From Pararhodobacter sp. CCB-MM2 (lineage in GTDB: Bacteria; Pseudomonadota; Alphaproteobacteria; Rhodobacterales; Rhodobacteraceae): a stretch of 64,000 bases of DNA. The notes under the pieces are model-generated. The model did not search any database. It was not told where the DNA came from and saw nothing but the letters and a program-made list of their open reading frames with translations. The position numbers were made by a program, and so were the translations under genes. The DNA is taken from NCBI RefSeq assembly GCF_001691415.1, contig NZ_LRRR01000002.1, positions 186,001 through 250,000 on the forward strand, given 5' to 3'. Positions 55,600 through 62,819 of the stretch are shown piece by piece. Position 1 is the first letter of the stretch; the number at the start of each line of letters is the position of its first letter.

Positions 55600-56925
55600 A
55601 TGGACAAGACCCCGCAAACCCTGCCCCGCCAGTCGTGGACCTTCTCGAACGAGATCAACTCGGAAATCCGCCGCGCCGCCGAAACCGGGATCTATGACAT
55701 CCGGGGCGGGGGCGCCAAGCGCCGCGTGCCGCATTTCGACGACCTGCTGTTCCTCGGCGCCTCGATCAGCCGCTACCCGCTGGAAGGCTACCGCGAGCGC
55801 TGCGATACCTCGGTCACGCTGGGCACGCGCTTTGCCAAGAAACCCATCGAGCTGAAGATCCCGATCACCATCGCCGGCATGTCCTTCGGCTCGCTGTCCG
55901 CCAACGCCAAGGAGGCCTTGGGCCGTGGCGCCTCGGCCGCCGGCACCTCGACGACTACCGGCGACGGCGGCATGACCAATGAAGAGCGCGGGCATTCCAC
56001 GCAGCTGGTCTATCAATACCTGCCGTCGCGCTATGGCATGAACCCCGATGACCTGCGCCGCGCCGATGCGATCGAAGTCGTGGTCGGGCAGGGTGCAAAG
56101 CCCGGCGGCGGCGGCATGCTGCTGGGTCAGAAGATCACCCAGCGCGTGGCCGACATGCGCTCGCTACCGGTGGGCATCGACCAGCGCTCGGCCTGCCGTC
56201 ACCCGGACTGGACCGGCCCGGACGATCTGGAGATCAAGATCCTCGAATTGCGCGAGATCACGGGTTGGGAAAAGCCGATCTACATCAAGATCGGCGGCGC
56301 GCGCCCCTATTACGACACCGCTTTGGCGGTGAAGGCTGGGGCCGATGTGGTGGTTCTGGACGGCATGCAGGGCGGCACCGCGGCGACGCAAGACGTGTTC
56401 ATCGAGCATGTCGGTCAACCGACCTTGGCCTGTATCCGCCCCGCCGTGCAGGCGCTTCAGGATCTGGGCATGCATCGCAAGGTGCAGCTGGTCGTGTCGG
56501 GCGGCATTCGGACCGGCGCCGATGTGGCCAAGGCACTGGCGCTTGGCGCGGACGCGGTCTCGGTCGGGACGGCGGCGCTGATCGCGCTGGGGGACAATGA
56601 CCCGAAATGGGAGAGCGAGTATCAGAAGCTCGGCTCGACCACGGGCGCTTACGACGACTGGCACGAGGGCCGCGACCCCGCCGGCATCACCACGCAGGAC
56701 CCCGAGCTGATGAAGCGGCTTGACCCGATCGCGGCCGGGCGCCGGCTGCGCAACTACCTCAACGTGATGACGCTGGAATGCCAGACCATCGCGCGGGCCT
56801 GCGGCAAGAGCCATGTGCACAACCTCGAACCCGAGGACCTTTGTGCGCTGACCATGGAAGCGGCCGCCATGGCGCGTGTGCCGCTGGCCGGCACCGATTG
56901 GTATCCGGGCAAAGCCGGTTTCTGA
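55600..56925 (+). CDS. mgsC: N-methylglutamate synthase subunit C (FMN glutamate-synthase domain, GlxD-like)
   Basis: A 441-residue FMN-binding barrel homologous to the central domain of glutamate synthase (ITIAGMSFGSLSANAKEALGRGA, TGDGGMTNEERGHST, AKPGGGGMLLGQKI, VVVLDGMQGGTAATQDVF, SGGIRTGADVAKALALGADAV). The segment that carries the three 3Fe-4S cysteines in GltB reads DDWHEGRDPAGITTQDPELM, with none of them, so this subunit may lack that cluster. The start at 55600 comes 11 bases after mgsB. It makes the complex with MgsA and MgsB in the methylamine route. Confidence 0.91.
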   Translation: MDKTPQTLPRQSWTFSNEINSEIRRAAETGIYDIRGGGAKRRVPHFDDLLFLGASISRYPLEGYRERCDTSVTLGTRFAKKPIELKIPITIAGMSFGSLSANAKEALGRGASAAGTSTTTGDGGMTNEERGHSTQLVYQYLPSRYGMNPDDLRRADAIEVVVGQGAKPGGGGMLLGQKITQRVADMRSLPVGIDQRSACRHPDWTGPDDLEIKILELREITGWEKPIYIKIGGARPYYDTALAVKAGADVVVLDGMQGGTAATQDVFIEHVGQPTLACIRPAVQALQDLGMHRKVQLVVSGGIRTGADVAKALALGADAVSVGTAALIALGDNDPKWESEYQKLGSTTGAYDDWHEGRDPAGITTQDPELMKRLDPIAAGRRLRNYLNVMTLECQTIARACGKSHVHNLEPEDLCALTMEAAAMARVPLAGTDWYPGKAGF

Positions 56926-56992
56926 TCCAAGCCACACCAGGGACGCGGGCGGCGACAAGCCCGCGCCCACGACAGGGATGAAAGGATTCTCC

Positions 56993-58309
56993 ATGACCGA
57001 TCTCGCCGCCTTCGCCCGCGAAAAGGGCGTGAAATATTTCATGATCTCCTACACCGATCTGTTCGGGGGCCAGCGCGCGAAGCTGGTGCCGGCACAGGCC
57101 ATTGCCGACATGCAGAAGGACGGCGCAGGCTTTGCCGGCTTCGCCACATGGCTGGACCTGACGCCCGCGCATCCGGATATGCTGGCCGTGCCGGACCCCT
57201 CGTCGGTGATCCAGCTGCCCTGGAAGCCGGACGTGGCCTGGGTCGCCGCCGATTGCGTGATGGATGGCGCCGAGCTGGAACAGGCTCCGCGCAACGTGCT
57301 GCGCCGCCTGATCGCCGAGGCCGCCAAGGAGGGCCTGCGGGTGAAGACCGGGATCGAGCCCGAGTTCTTCCTGCTGACGCCCGAAGGCGACAAGATTTCG
57401 GACGAGGCCGATACCGCCGCCAAGCCGTGCTATGACCAGCAGGCCGTGATGCGCCGTTACGACGTGATCGCCGAGATCTGCGATTACATGCTGGATCTGG
57501 GCTGGGGCCCGTATCAGAACGACCACGAGGATGCGAACGGCCAGTTCGAGATGAACTGGGAATATGACGACGCGCTGATCACCGCCGACCGTCATTCCTT
57601 CTTTAAGTTCATGGTCCGCTCGGTGGCCGAGAAGCACGGCCTGCGCGCCACCTTCATGCCCAAGCCGATCGAGGGGCTGACCGGCAATGGTTGCCACGCC
57701 CATATCTCGGTCTGGGATCTGGACGGCAAGACCAACGCCTTCGCCGGTTCGGCGCCGGGTCCGGTGGGCGAAGTCGGCCTGTCCGAGCGTGGCGGGCATT
57801 TCCTCGGCGGGATCATGAAACATGCCGAGGCGCTGGCCGCGATCACCAACCCGACGGTCAACAGCTACAAGCGGATCAACGCGCCGCGCACGATCTCGGG
57901 CGCGACCTGGGCGCCGAACACCGTGACCTGGACGGGCAACAACCGCACGCACATGGTGCGCGTGCCGGGCCCCGGCCGGTTCGAGCTGCGCCTGCCCGAT
58001 GGCGCCGTGAACCCCTACTTGCTGCAGGCCGTGATCATCGCGGCGGGCCTGTCGGGCATCCGCTCGAAAGCCGATCCCGGCAAGCGCTGGGACATCGACA
58101 TGTATGCCGAGGGCCATACCGTGACCGGCGCACCGAAGCTGCCGTTGAACCTCTTGGATGCGATCCGCGGATTTGACGCGGATGATGAGCTGAAAGCGAT
58201 GATGGGGACCGGTTTCTCGGCCAGCTACATCAAGTTGAAGCAGCGGGAGTGGAACAGCTTCGTGTCCCATTTCACCGCTTGGGAGCGCGAGCACACCCTC
58301 GATATCTGA
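56993..58309 (+). CDS. gmaS: Gamma-glutamylmethylamide synthetase
   Basis: A 438-residue glutamine-synthetase-family enzyme (type III branch) that joins methylamine to glutamate with ATP, the first step of the N-methylglutamate pathway. The metal and glutamate sites are visible in GIEPEFFLL, NDHEDANGQFEMNW, GNGCHAHISVWDLDG and RVPGPGRFELRLPDGA. It follows mgsABC by 67 bases. The ATG at 56993 is preceded by GAAAGGA. Family-wide, glutamine synthetase III is hard to separate from GmaS by sequence, but the context is decisive. A broken copy of its 3' end lies at 6619. Confidence 0.93.
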   Translation: MTDLAAFAREKGVKYFMISYTDLFGGQRAKLVPAQAIADMQKDGAGFAGFATWLDLTPAHPDMLAVPDPSSVIQLPWKPDVAWVAADCVMDGAELEQAPRNVLRRLIAEAAKEGLRVKTGIEPEFFLLTPEGDKISDEADTAAKPCYDQQAVMRRYDVIAEICDYMLDLGWGPYQNDHEDANGQFEMNWEYDDALITADRHSFFKFMVRSVAEKHGLRATFMPKPIEGLTGNGCHAHISVWDLDGKTNAFAGSAPGPVGEVGLSERGGHFLGGIMKHAEALAAITNPTVNSYKRINAPRTISGATWAPNTVTWTGNNRTHMVRVPGPGRFELRLPDGAVNPYLLQAVIIAAGLSGIRSKADPGKRWDIDMYAEGHTVTGAPKLPLNLLDAIRGFDADDELKAMMGTGFSASYIKLKQREWNSFVSHFTAWEREHTLDI

Positions 58310-58351
58310 CGACTCTTCCTGTCCCGGTGACTTCCGCCGGAGCAACTCTCA

Positions 58352-58373
58352 GGGGGCCAAGGCCCCCTTTTTT
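58352..58373 (+). terminator. Intrinsic terminator after gmaS
   Basis: GGGGGCC and GGCCCCC pair around AA, followed by six T residues. The corresponding site in the duplicated fragment near 7024-7040 has lost the clean stem. Confidence 0.92.
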
Positions 58374-58461
58374 CTTGCGCAGAACAAGTTTTGATGGGGG
58401 ATCCCGCGTTTCTCAGGGGGCAGGGCACATCCCCTGCGTCAGGCTCTGGCAGCACCATTTG

Positions 58462-58716
58462 TCACCTGCCATTCAGCCAAGTGGCGCGAAACGTCGCGAC
58501 GATCTTAGCGGCCTCGGCAATGCCGCGCGCCTCGGCCGTCGCAATGATGTCCGGCAGCGTCGCTTCGACAAAGGCGTCGTGCGCTGAAGCATAAACGCCG
58601 TGGAGGTCGGTGATCGTCACGCCGCGTTCGCGGGCGGCGTCCATTGCCTCGTTATCCTTGGCAAAGTTGGCAGCGATGAGCCCGGTGATGGTCAGGGGAG
58701 CCGAGTGGTGTCTCAA
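58462..58716 (-). pseudogene. Short fragment, possibly the C-terminus of a TRAP-type binding protein
   Basis: A frame of 84 codons from a TTG (RHHSAPLTITGLIAANFAKD, ending FRATWLNGR). The helix-rich tail with ARERGVTITDL and a final TFRATWL resembles the C-terminal helices of TRAP-transporter DctP proteins, but I cannot confirm it. It lacks a proper start and ribosome site and is in the same frame as the end of the siderophore gene upstream, which may be chance. Most likely a remnant. Confidence 0.3.
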
Positions 58717-58740
58717 CCGAAAGGCCTGGTCGGCCGGCCT

Positions 58741-58769
58741 CCTGCGCCGCTCAGGATTGGCGGCGCAGG
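58741..58769 (-). terminator. Hairpin after the siderophore operon
   Basis: CCTGCGCCGC and GCGGCGCAGG are perfect ten-base arms around nine bases, 29 bases beyond the last siderophore gene. No T-run on either strand, so the terminator role is tentative. Confidence 0.45.
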
Positions 58770-58797
58770 TGGGTTCGAAGCCCCGGGAACGCCGACG

Positions 58798-60048
58798 CTA
58801 GGACGCGCCGGGGATCGGCTGGCGGCTCTTCCAGCGGCGGTACCAGTCAAGCAGCGTCGCCTTGATGCCGCCTTCCAGCGCCGCAAGACGCTCGAGCTCG
58901 CTCCGCGCCCGCGCCAGCTCGTCGTCAGGCCCGCCCCGCGCCCAGGCCACCGCCCGGCGCTGCACCACCCCGAAGCCGCCCTGCAGCGCGGCGATCCGCT
59001 CGCAGACCTCTTCAAACGCATCCCAATCCGGCCCCTCGATATCGCCCAGCACCGCGAAGCCGTGTTCATAGGCGTATTTGCGGATGGCGATCACCGGCAA
59101 TTCGCGCAACGCCAGCTCCAGATCGCGCCGCGGCAGGCGGGTTTCATGTGCCTCGAGGATGGCCGTCAGGGCCTCGATCAGCGGATGGTGGTCGGCCTCG
59201 AAAACGGCCTCGAACATCTCGGCGATCACCGCCGGCGCAGGCGCTTGAAGGCCGTGGCGCGAGAAGGCGAAGCCGCCCGCCACGGTCTCACGCAGGAAGG
59301 CGCTTGTCAGATCCTTGGCGGGCAGATCGCCCTCCCAGCGGTAATCGGGGTCGCGCATGTGCCAGAGGTCAGGATCGTCGGTTGGCTGCAGCAGCGCATA
59401 ATGCGGGAACGGGTCCTGCGCGAATTTGTTGTCGCGCTGCGGCAGCAGGAACATGTCGACCATCGGCATGACATAATCGCCCGGCCGCCAGGCATCGAGC
59501 AGCGCGTGCAGCCGGCGCAGGTTCTCGGGTTTGCCGGCGCGGGCGTCATACCAGCGCGTGACCTTCAGGCCGAACAGCCGTTCCGCCCAATGCAGATAGA
59601 AGCCGTGGTCAATGCCGGGGGCGTGATAGCTGAGGCAGGCGCGCTCATCGACGACGACCTGCCCGTCCCAAAGACCCAGATACAGCGCCCGGTGGTCGAT
59701 CCCGCCCGCGTCCTTCACCGCCTGACACAGGCAGGAGACCACGCAATGCACCTTGATATCCACGGGCTCTTCCGCCGGCGCCGGCGCAATCCCCGCCAGA
59801 AGATCGGCCAGCGCCTGCACCGTCAGGCCGGGTGCCTGATCGAAGGCGGCCTCGGGCATTGAGATGCCTTGCTCTTCAAGGCTCAGGACCAGCGTCAGCA
59901 TCGCCACGCTATCGAGGCCGAGATCCGTGCCCAACCGCGCCTCCGGTCGGAACAGATCGAGGCACGGGCAGGCCACCGGGCCGCGCAGCGCCGCGTGGAT
60001 GGCGTTGCGGGCGGTCTCGGGGCTGGGCAGAGGCCGCTGCAGAATCAT
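58798..60048 (-). CDS. Acyl-carrier protein fused to an AsbE-like condensing protein (AsbD-AsbE fusion)
   Basis: A 416-residue two-domain protein. Residues about 1-90 are an acyl-carrier domain with the phosphopantetheine serine S47 in DLGLDSVAML. Residues about 95-416 match the DUF6005/AsbE type (KVHCVVSCLCQAVKDAGG, LYLGLWDGQVVV, YHAPGIDHGFYLHWAERLFG). In petrobactin synthesis AsbD carries 3,4-dihydroxybenzoate and AsbE moves it to spermidine; Bacillus encodes them separately at about 91 and 327 residues, together the length seen here. The start overlaps the end of the preceding fused gene (ATGA). I am sure of the carrier domain and less of the exact product. Confidence 0.82.
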   Translation of the reverse strand: MILQRPLPSPETARNAIHAALRGPVACPCLDLFRPEARLGTDLGLDSVAMLTLVLSLEEQGISMPEAAFDQAPGLTVQALADLLAGIAPAPAEEPVDIKVHCVVSCLCQAVKDAGGIDHRALYLGLWDGQVVVDERACLSYHAPGIDHGFYLHWAERLFGLKVTRWYDARAGKPENLRRLHALLDAWRPGDYVMPMVDMFLLPQRDNKFAQDPFPHYALLQPTDDPDLWHMRDPDYRWEGDLPAKDLTSAFLRETVAGGFAFSRHGLQAPAPAVIAEMFEAVFEADHHPLIEALTAILEAHETRLPRRDLELALRELPVIAIRKYAYEHGFAVLGDIEGPDWDAFEEVCERIAALQGGFGVVQRRAVAWARGGPDDELARARSELERLAALEGGIKATLLDWYRRWKSRQPIPGAS

Positions 60049-62819
60049 GCCGGGGCCCCTTGCGCGAACATGTCGGACAGTTGGCGGCGCGAGACCTTGC
60101 CCCCCGGCCCGCGCGGCATCGCCGCCACCGGGAAGACGCGCTGGGGCCGTTGGCGCGGAGACAGCATCGTGGCCAGATGCGCCTCGAGCTCGGAGGCGCC
60201 GGCGGAGCCGCTGAAGGCCAGACCGGGCCGCTGATGGGCCACGGGATCGGGCAGGGCGAAAGCCACGGCATCTGTGACGCCGGGCAGGGCGAGCGCGGCG
60301 CGTTCGATCTCGGCCGGATAGACATTGATGCCGGCCACGTCGATCACCTCGGCGGCCCGGCCGGCAAAGATCAGATGCCCGCGCGCATCGATGAGGCCCA
60401 GATCGCCGGTATCCACGCCGCCCTCGATCCGCACCGGGGCCGGCGCCTCTGTCCCGGCCAGCAGGCGCAGATGGGGCAGGGGCAGGCCCATATCCTCGGG
60501 GCAGGAGGGGGCCATGGTCAGCGACAGGCAGCCGGCCTCGGAACAGCCATATTGCTGGAAGAGCGCGCGCGCCGAGCCCTTGATCGTGTCGAACCAGGGT
60601 TGCGGCAGCACGGTGCCCGAGCTCATCACCGCCGCCGGCAGCTTGCCCGGCCCCGCCAGCCGCGCCAAGGCATGCAGAAGCGCGGGCGCGGCATAGAGCA
60701 GGGGCGCCTCGATGCCGGCCAGTTGGCGCAGGATCGTCAGCGGGTTGGTGCTGTCGAGGATCACCGGCTCCTTGCCGCGTGCCATGCCGACCAGCGCGCC
60801 GGGGATCAGCCCGAAGGAATGGGTGATGGGCGCGGCAATCACCGGCGTATAGGCGTCCGCCTCGGGCAGGGCGGCGCGATAGGCGGCGATCTCGGTCTCG
60901 ATCTCGGCCCAGCTGCGGGCGATGACCTTCGGCGTGCCGGTCGTACCCGAGCTCATCTGCACCAGCACGCCGCCCGGCGTGAGGTCGGAAGTGGGTTGCA
61001 GATCGCTCACGCCCCGATCCTCGGAAAACCTCGTGCAGCCGGCCCGCTGTGCCAGATCCAGCGCCTGCGCGCGCGGCACCTCGGGATGGATCGGATAGAC
61101 CGAGGCCCCGGCGCCCCGCAGCGCGAGGATCTGTGCCAGGGTCACGGCCTTGTCGGTGAGATGCAAGGCAATGCGCGCCGATGCGGGATCGCGCGCGCCC
61201 AGCAGGTCGGGGATCGGCAGTTCGGCGGGATCAATGCGATTTGTGTCCAGGTAGAAACGGGTCATCTCGGACCTCTTGGCGAGTGGGTTGGGAACGGGAT
61301 GGCTGGCCACCGGAACGCCAAGGACGCGCCCGGCCAGGCGCTCGGCGGGGAGCTGCGGGTCAAAGAGGCCAAGCGTCGGCGGGGGCGGGCCGTGGCGGGC
61401 CGAATGGCCAGCGATCACGCGGCGGCAGGCAGCCCAGAACCGTTCTTCGGGCAGCCATCCCCGGCTGTGCAGCAGATGCGCCAGATCGGCGAGGACATGC
61501 ACGCCGAGGCAATCGAGCACCAGATCGCGCAGATCGCTGGGCGCTTCCATGCGGTGATACGCGCCGTCCGGGGCCCCCGCGAAGGCAGGGTCGAGGGCGG
61601 CGAGATCCGGCAGCAGGTCCGGGCGTGACAGGCAGGCCGGGACGTATTCGAGGCTCTCGTGGAAATCCCGCGCGACAAGCGCCAGCGGCCAGCCGTCCTC
61701 GTGCTGCAGCAGCAGGTTCTGGCCATGGGCCTCGATCCCGATGCCATGGGCGCAGACGAGGTGCCAGACCGGCAGGACCACGACCTCCAGAAACCGCGCC
61801 AGCCAGCGGTCGACGCCGTGACGCCTGAGCCAGGGCGCGATCAGCGCCGTGCCGTCGGGCTCGCACAGGGTGAGGGCGTTCATCGGCACGGCGTCTTCGG
61901 GCGGGGCCGTGCGGCGCAGCGCGGCCAGCCGCCCGCCCAACGCGTCACGCCCGAGAATGGCGGCGCCATGTTCCGGCAGGAGGGTCATCTTGTAGTGCTC
62001 GAAGGCGGGGTCTTCGGCCAAAACGCGCGCCAGCCAGCCGGAGATCGCCGGCGCCACCGCCACCGACCAGGGCGCGATGTCGCGCACCGAACTGGTGATG
62101 CCCACGGCCAGCGAGAGTTTCAGATGATCGCCGCCGGCGCTCACCGGCGCCAGCGTGCGCAAGGATTGCGTGGCGCGCAGCGGTGGCCCGCCTTCGCCCA
62201 GCAAATGCAGGCGCCCCGCCGCTTGCCAAGCCGTGATCACCCGATCGCCGGCCAGATGCCGCCATTGCCAGGGATGCACCGGCATCAGTGTCAGGCCGGG
62301 CAGCGCCGTCATCCCGGTGCCCTCGGCCATCGGGGTCCCTGTGGCGGTAACCAGCGCGGGATCGACGGCAAGCCAGAGGGCGCGGAAACTCTGTCCGGCT
62401 TCCGGCCCGTAGGCGGCGTTGTCACGCTCGGAAAAGCCGATGCGGGACTTGAAGCAGGGGTGGTAGGGATGCCCCTCGATCAGCGCGGCGTCGAGCTCGG
62501 CGCCCCGCAACGACAGGCGGTCGCGGCGAGGCGGACCGGCGGCGCGCAGGAAATGCGCGGTGCGCTCCAGCGCCTTGCCCAGCAGCGTGGTCTCATGCCC
62601 GGCGGCGGCGAGGGCGCTCACCACCTCGGGCAGGTTGAGGGGCTGGCCGTCCGCACCGACGGGCGCGCCCAGAAGCCGCACCCGACCGAAGCCGCCGAGG
62701 CGATGCGGTGCGCGGATGGCGAGGCCCGCCACATTCCAGCCGCCGGGCGCGGGGGTGATCAGCCCCTCGGTCGCCAGCGCTTCGATCAGCTGGCGCAGGA
62801 CGCGGGCTTCAGGCGACAT
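60045..62819 (-). CDS. IucA/IucC siderophore synthetase fused to an aryl-AMP ligase (AsbB-AsbC fusion)
   Basis: A 924-residue protein. Residues about 1-515 are an NRPS-independent siderophore synthetase (LMPVHPWQWRHL, LRATQSLRTLAPVS, AVGITSSVRDIAPW, HGIGIEAHGQNLLLQHEDG) that condenses a citryl group with an amine. From M519 to the end is an AMP-forming ligase (MSSGTTGTPKVIARSW, QYGCSEAGCLSLT, DTGDLGLIDARGHLIFAGR, and the C-terminal PRGPGGKVSRRQL) that would activate dihydroxybenzoate for the carrier protein. An AGAGGT ribosome-like sequence precedes the internal ATG at 61265, so the ligase could also be made separately. It overlaps its neighbours by 4 and 11 bases. Confidence 0.87.
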   Translation of the reverse strand: MSPEARVLRQLIEALATEGLITPAPGGWNVAGLAIRAPHRLGGFGRVRLLGAPVGADGQPLNLPEVVSALAAAGHETTLLGKALERTAHFLRAAGPPRRDRLSLRGAELDAALIEGHPYHPCFKSRIGFSERDNAAYGPEAGQSFRALWLAVDPALVTATGTPMAEGTGMTALPGLTLMPVHPWQWRHLAGDRVITAWQAAGRLHLLGEGGPPLRATQSLRTLAPVSAGGDHLKLSLAVGITSSVRDIAPWSVAVAPAISGWLARVLAEDPAFEHYKMTLLPEHGAAILGRDALGGRLAALRRTAPPEDAVPMNALTLCEPDGTALIAPWLRRHGVDRWLARFLEVVVLPVWHLVCAHGIGIEAHGQNLLLQHEDGWPLALVARDFHESLEYVPACLSRPDLLPDLAALDPAFAGAPDGAYHRMEAPSDLRDLVLDCLGVHVLADLAHLLHSRGWLPEERFWAACRRVIAGHSARHGPPPPTLGLFDPQLPAERLAGRVLGVPVASHPVPNPLAKRSEMTRFYLDTNRIDPAELPIPDLLGARDPASARIALHLTDKAVTLAQILALRGAGASVYPIHPEVPRAQALDLAQRAGCTRFSEDRGVSDLQPTSDLTPGGVLVQMSSGTTGTPKVIARSWAEIETEIAAYRAALPEADAYTPVIAAPITHSFGLIPGALVGMARGKEPVILDSTNPLTILRQLAGIEAPLLYAAPALLHALARLAGPGKLPAAVMSSGTVLPQPWFDTIKGSARALFQQYGCSEAGCLSLTMAPSCPEDMGLPLPHLRLLAGTEAPAPVRIEGGVDTGDLGLIDARGHLIFAGRAAEVIDVAGINVYPAEIERAALALPGVTDAVAFALPDPVAHQRPGLAFSGSAGASELEAHLATMLSPRQRPQRVFPVAAMPRGPGGKVSRRQLSDMFAQGAPA

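Larger units (their letters stand above)
58374..58797. other. Region between the methylamine operon and the siderophore genes
   Basis: No intact gene. It holds a minus-strand fragment described below and a perfect inverted repeat at 58741-58769. The lack of intact genes and change of function suggest a junction between two separate cargo segments. Confidence 0.5.

Noticed and set aside
58330..58360. Glycine-riboswitch-like 3' motif (CCGGAGCAACTCTCAGG) after gmaS
   Set aside because: The words GGAGCAA and CTCTCAGG recall the aptamer, but the 5' half and spacer are missing and the place is downstream of a stop codon, just before a terminator.
58695..58785. tRNA-like sequence (GCCGAGTGGT and GGGTTCGAAGCCC)
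   Set aside because: It recalls the D and T arms of a serine-type tRNA, but acceptor and anticodon stems do not form and the T stem has only three pairs. At most a remnant.
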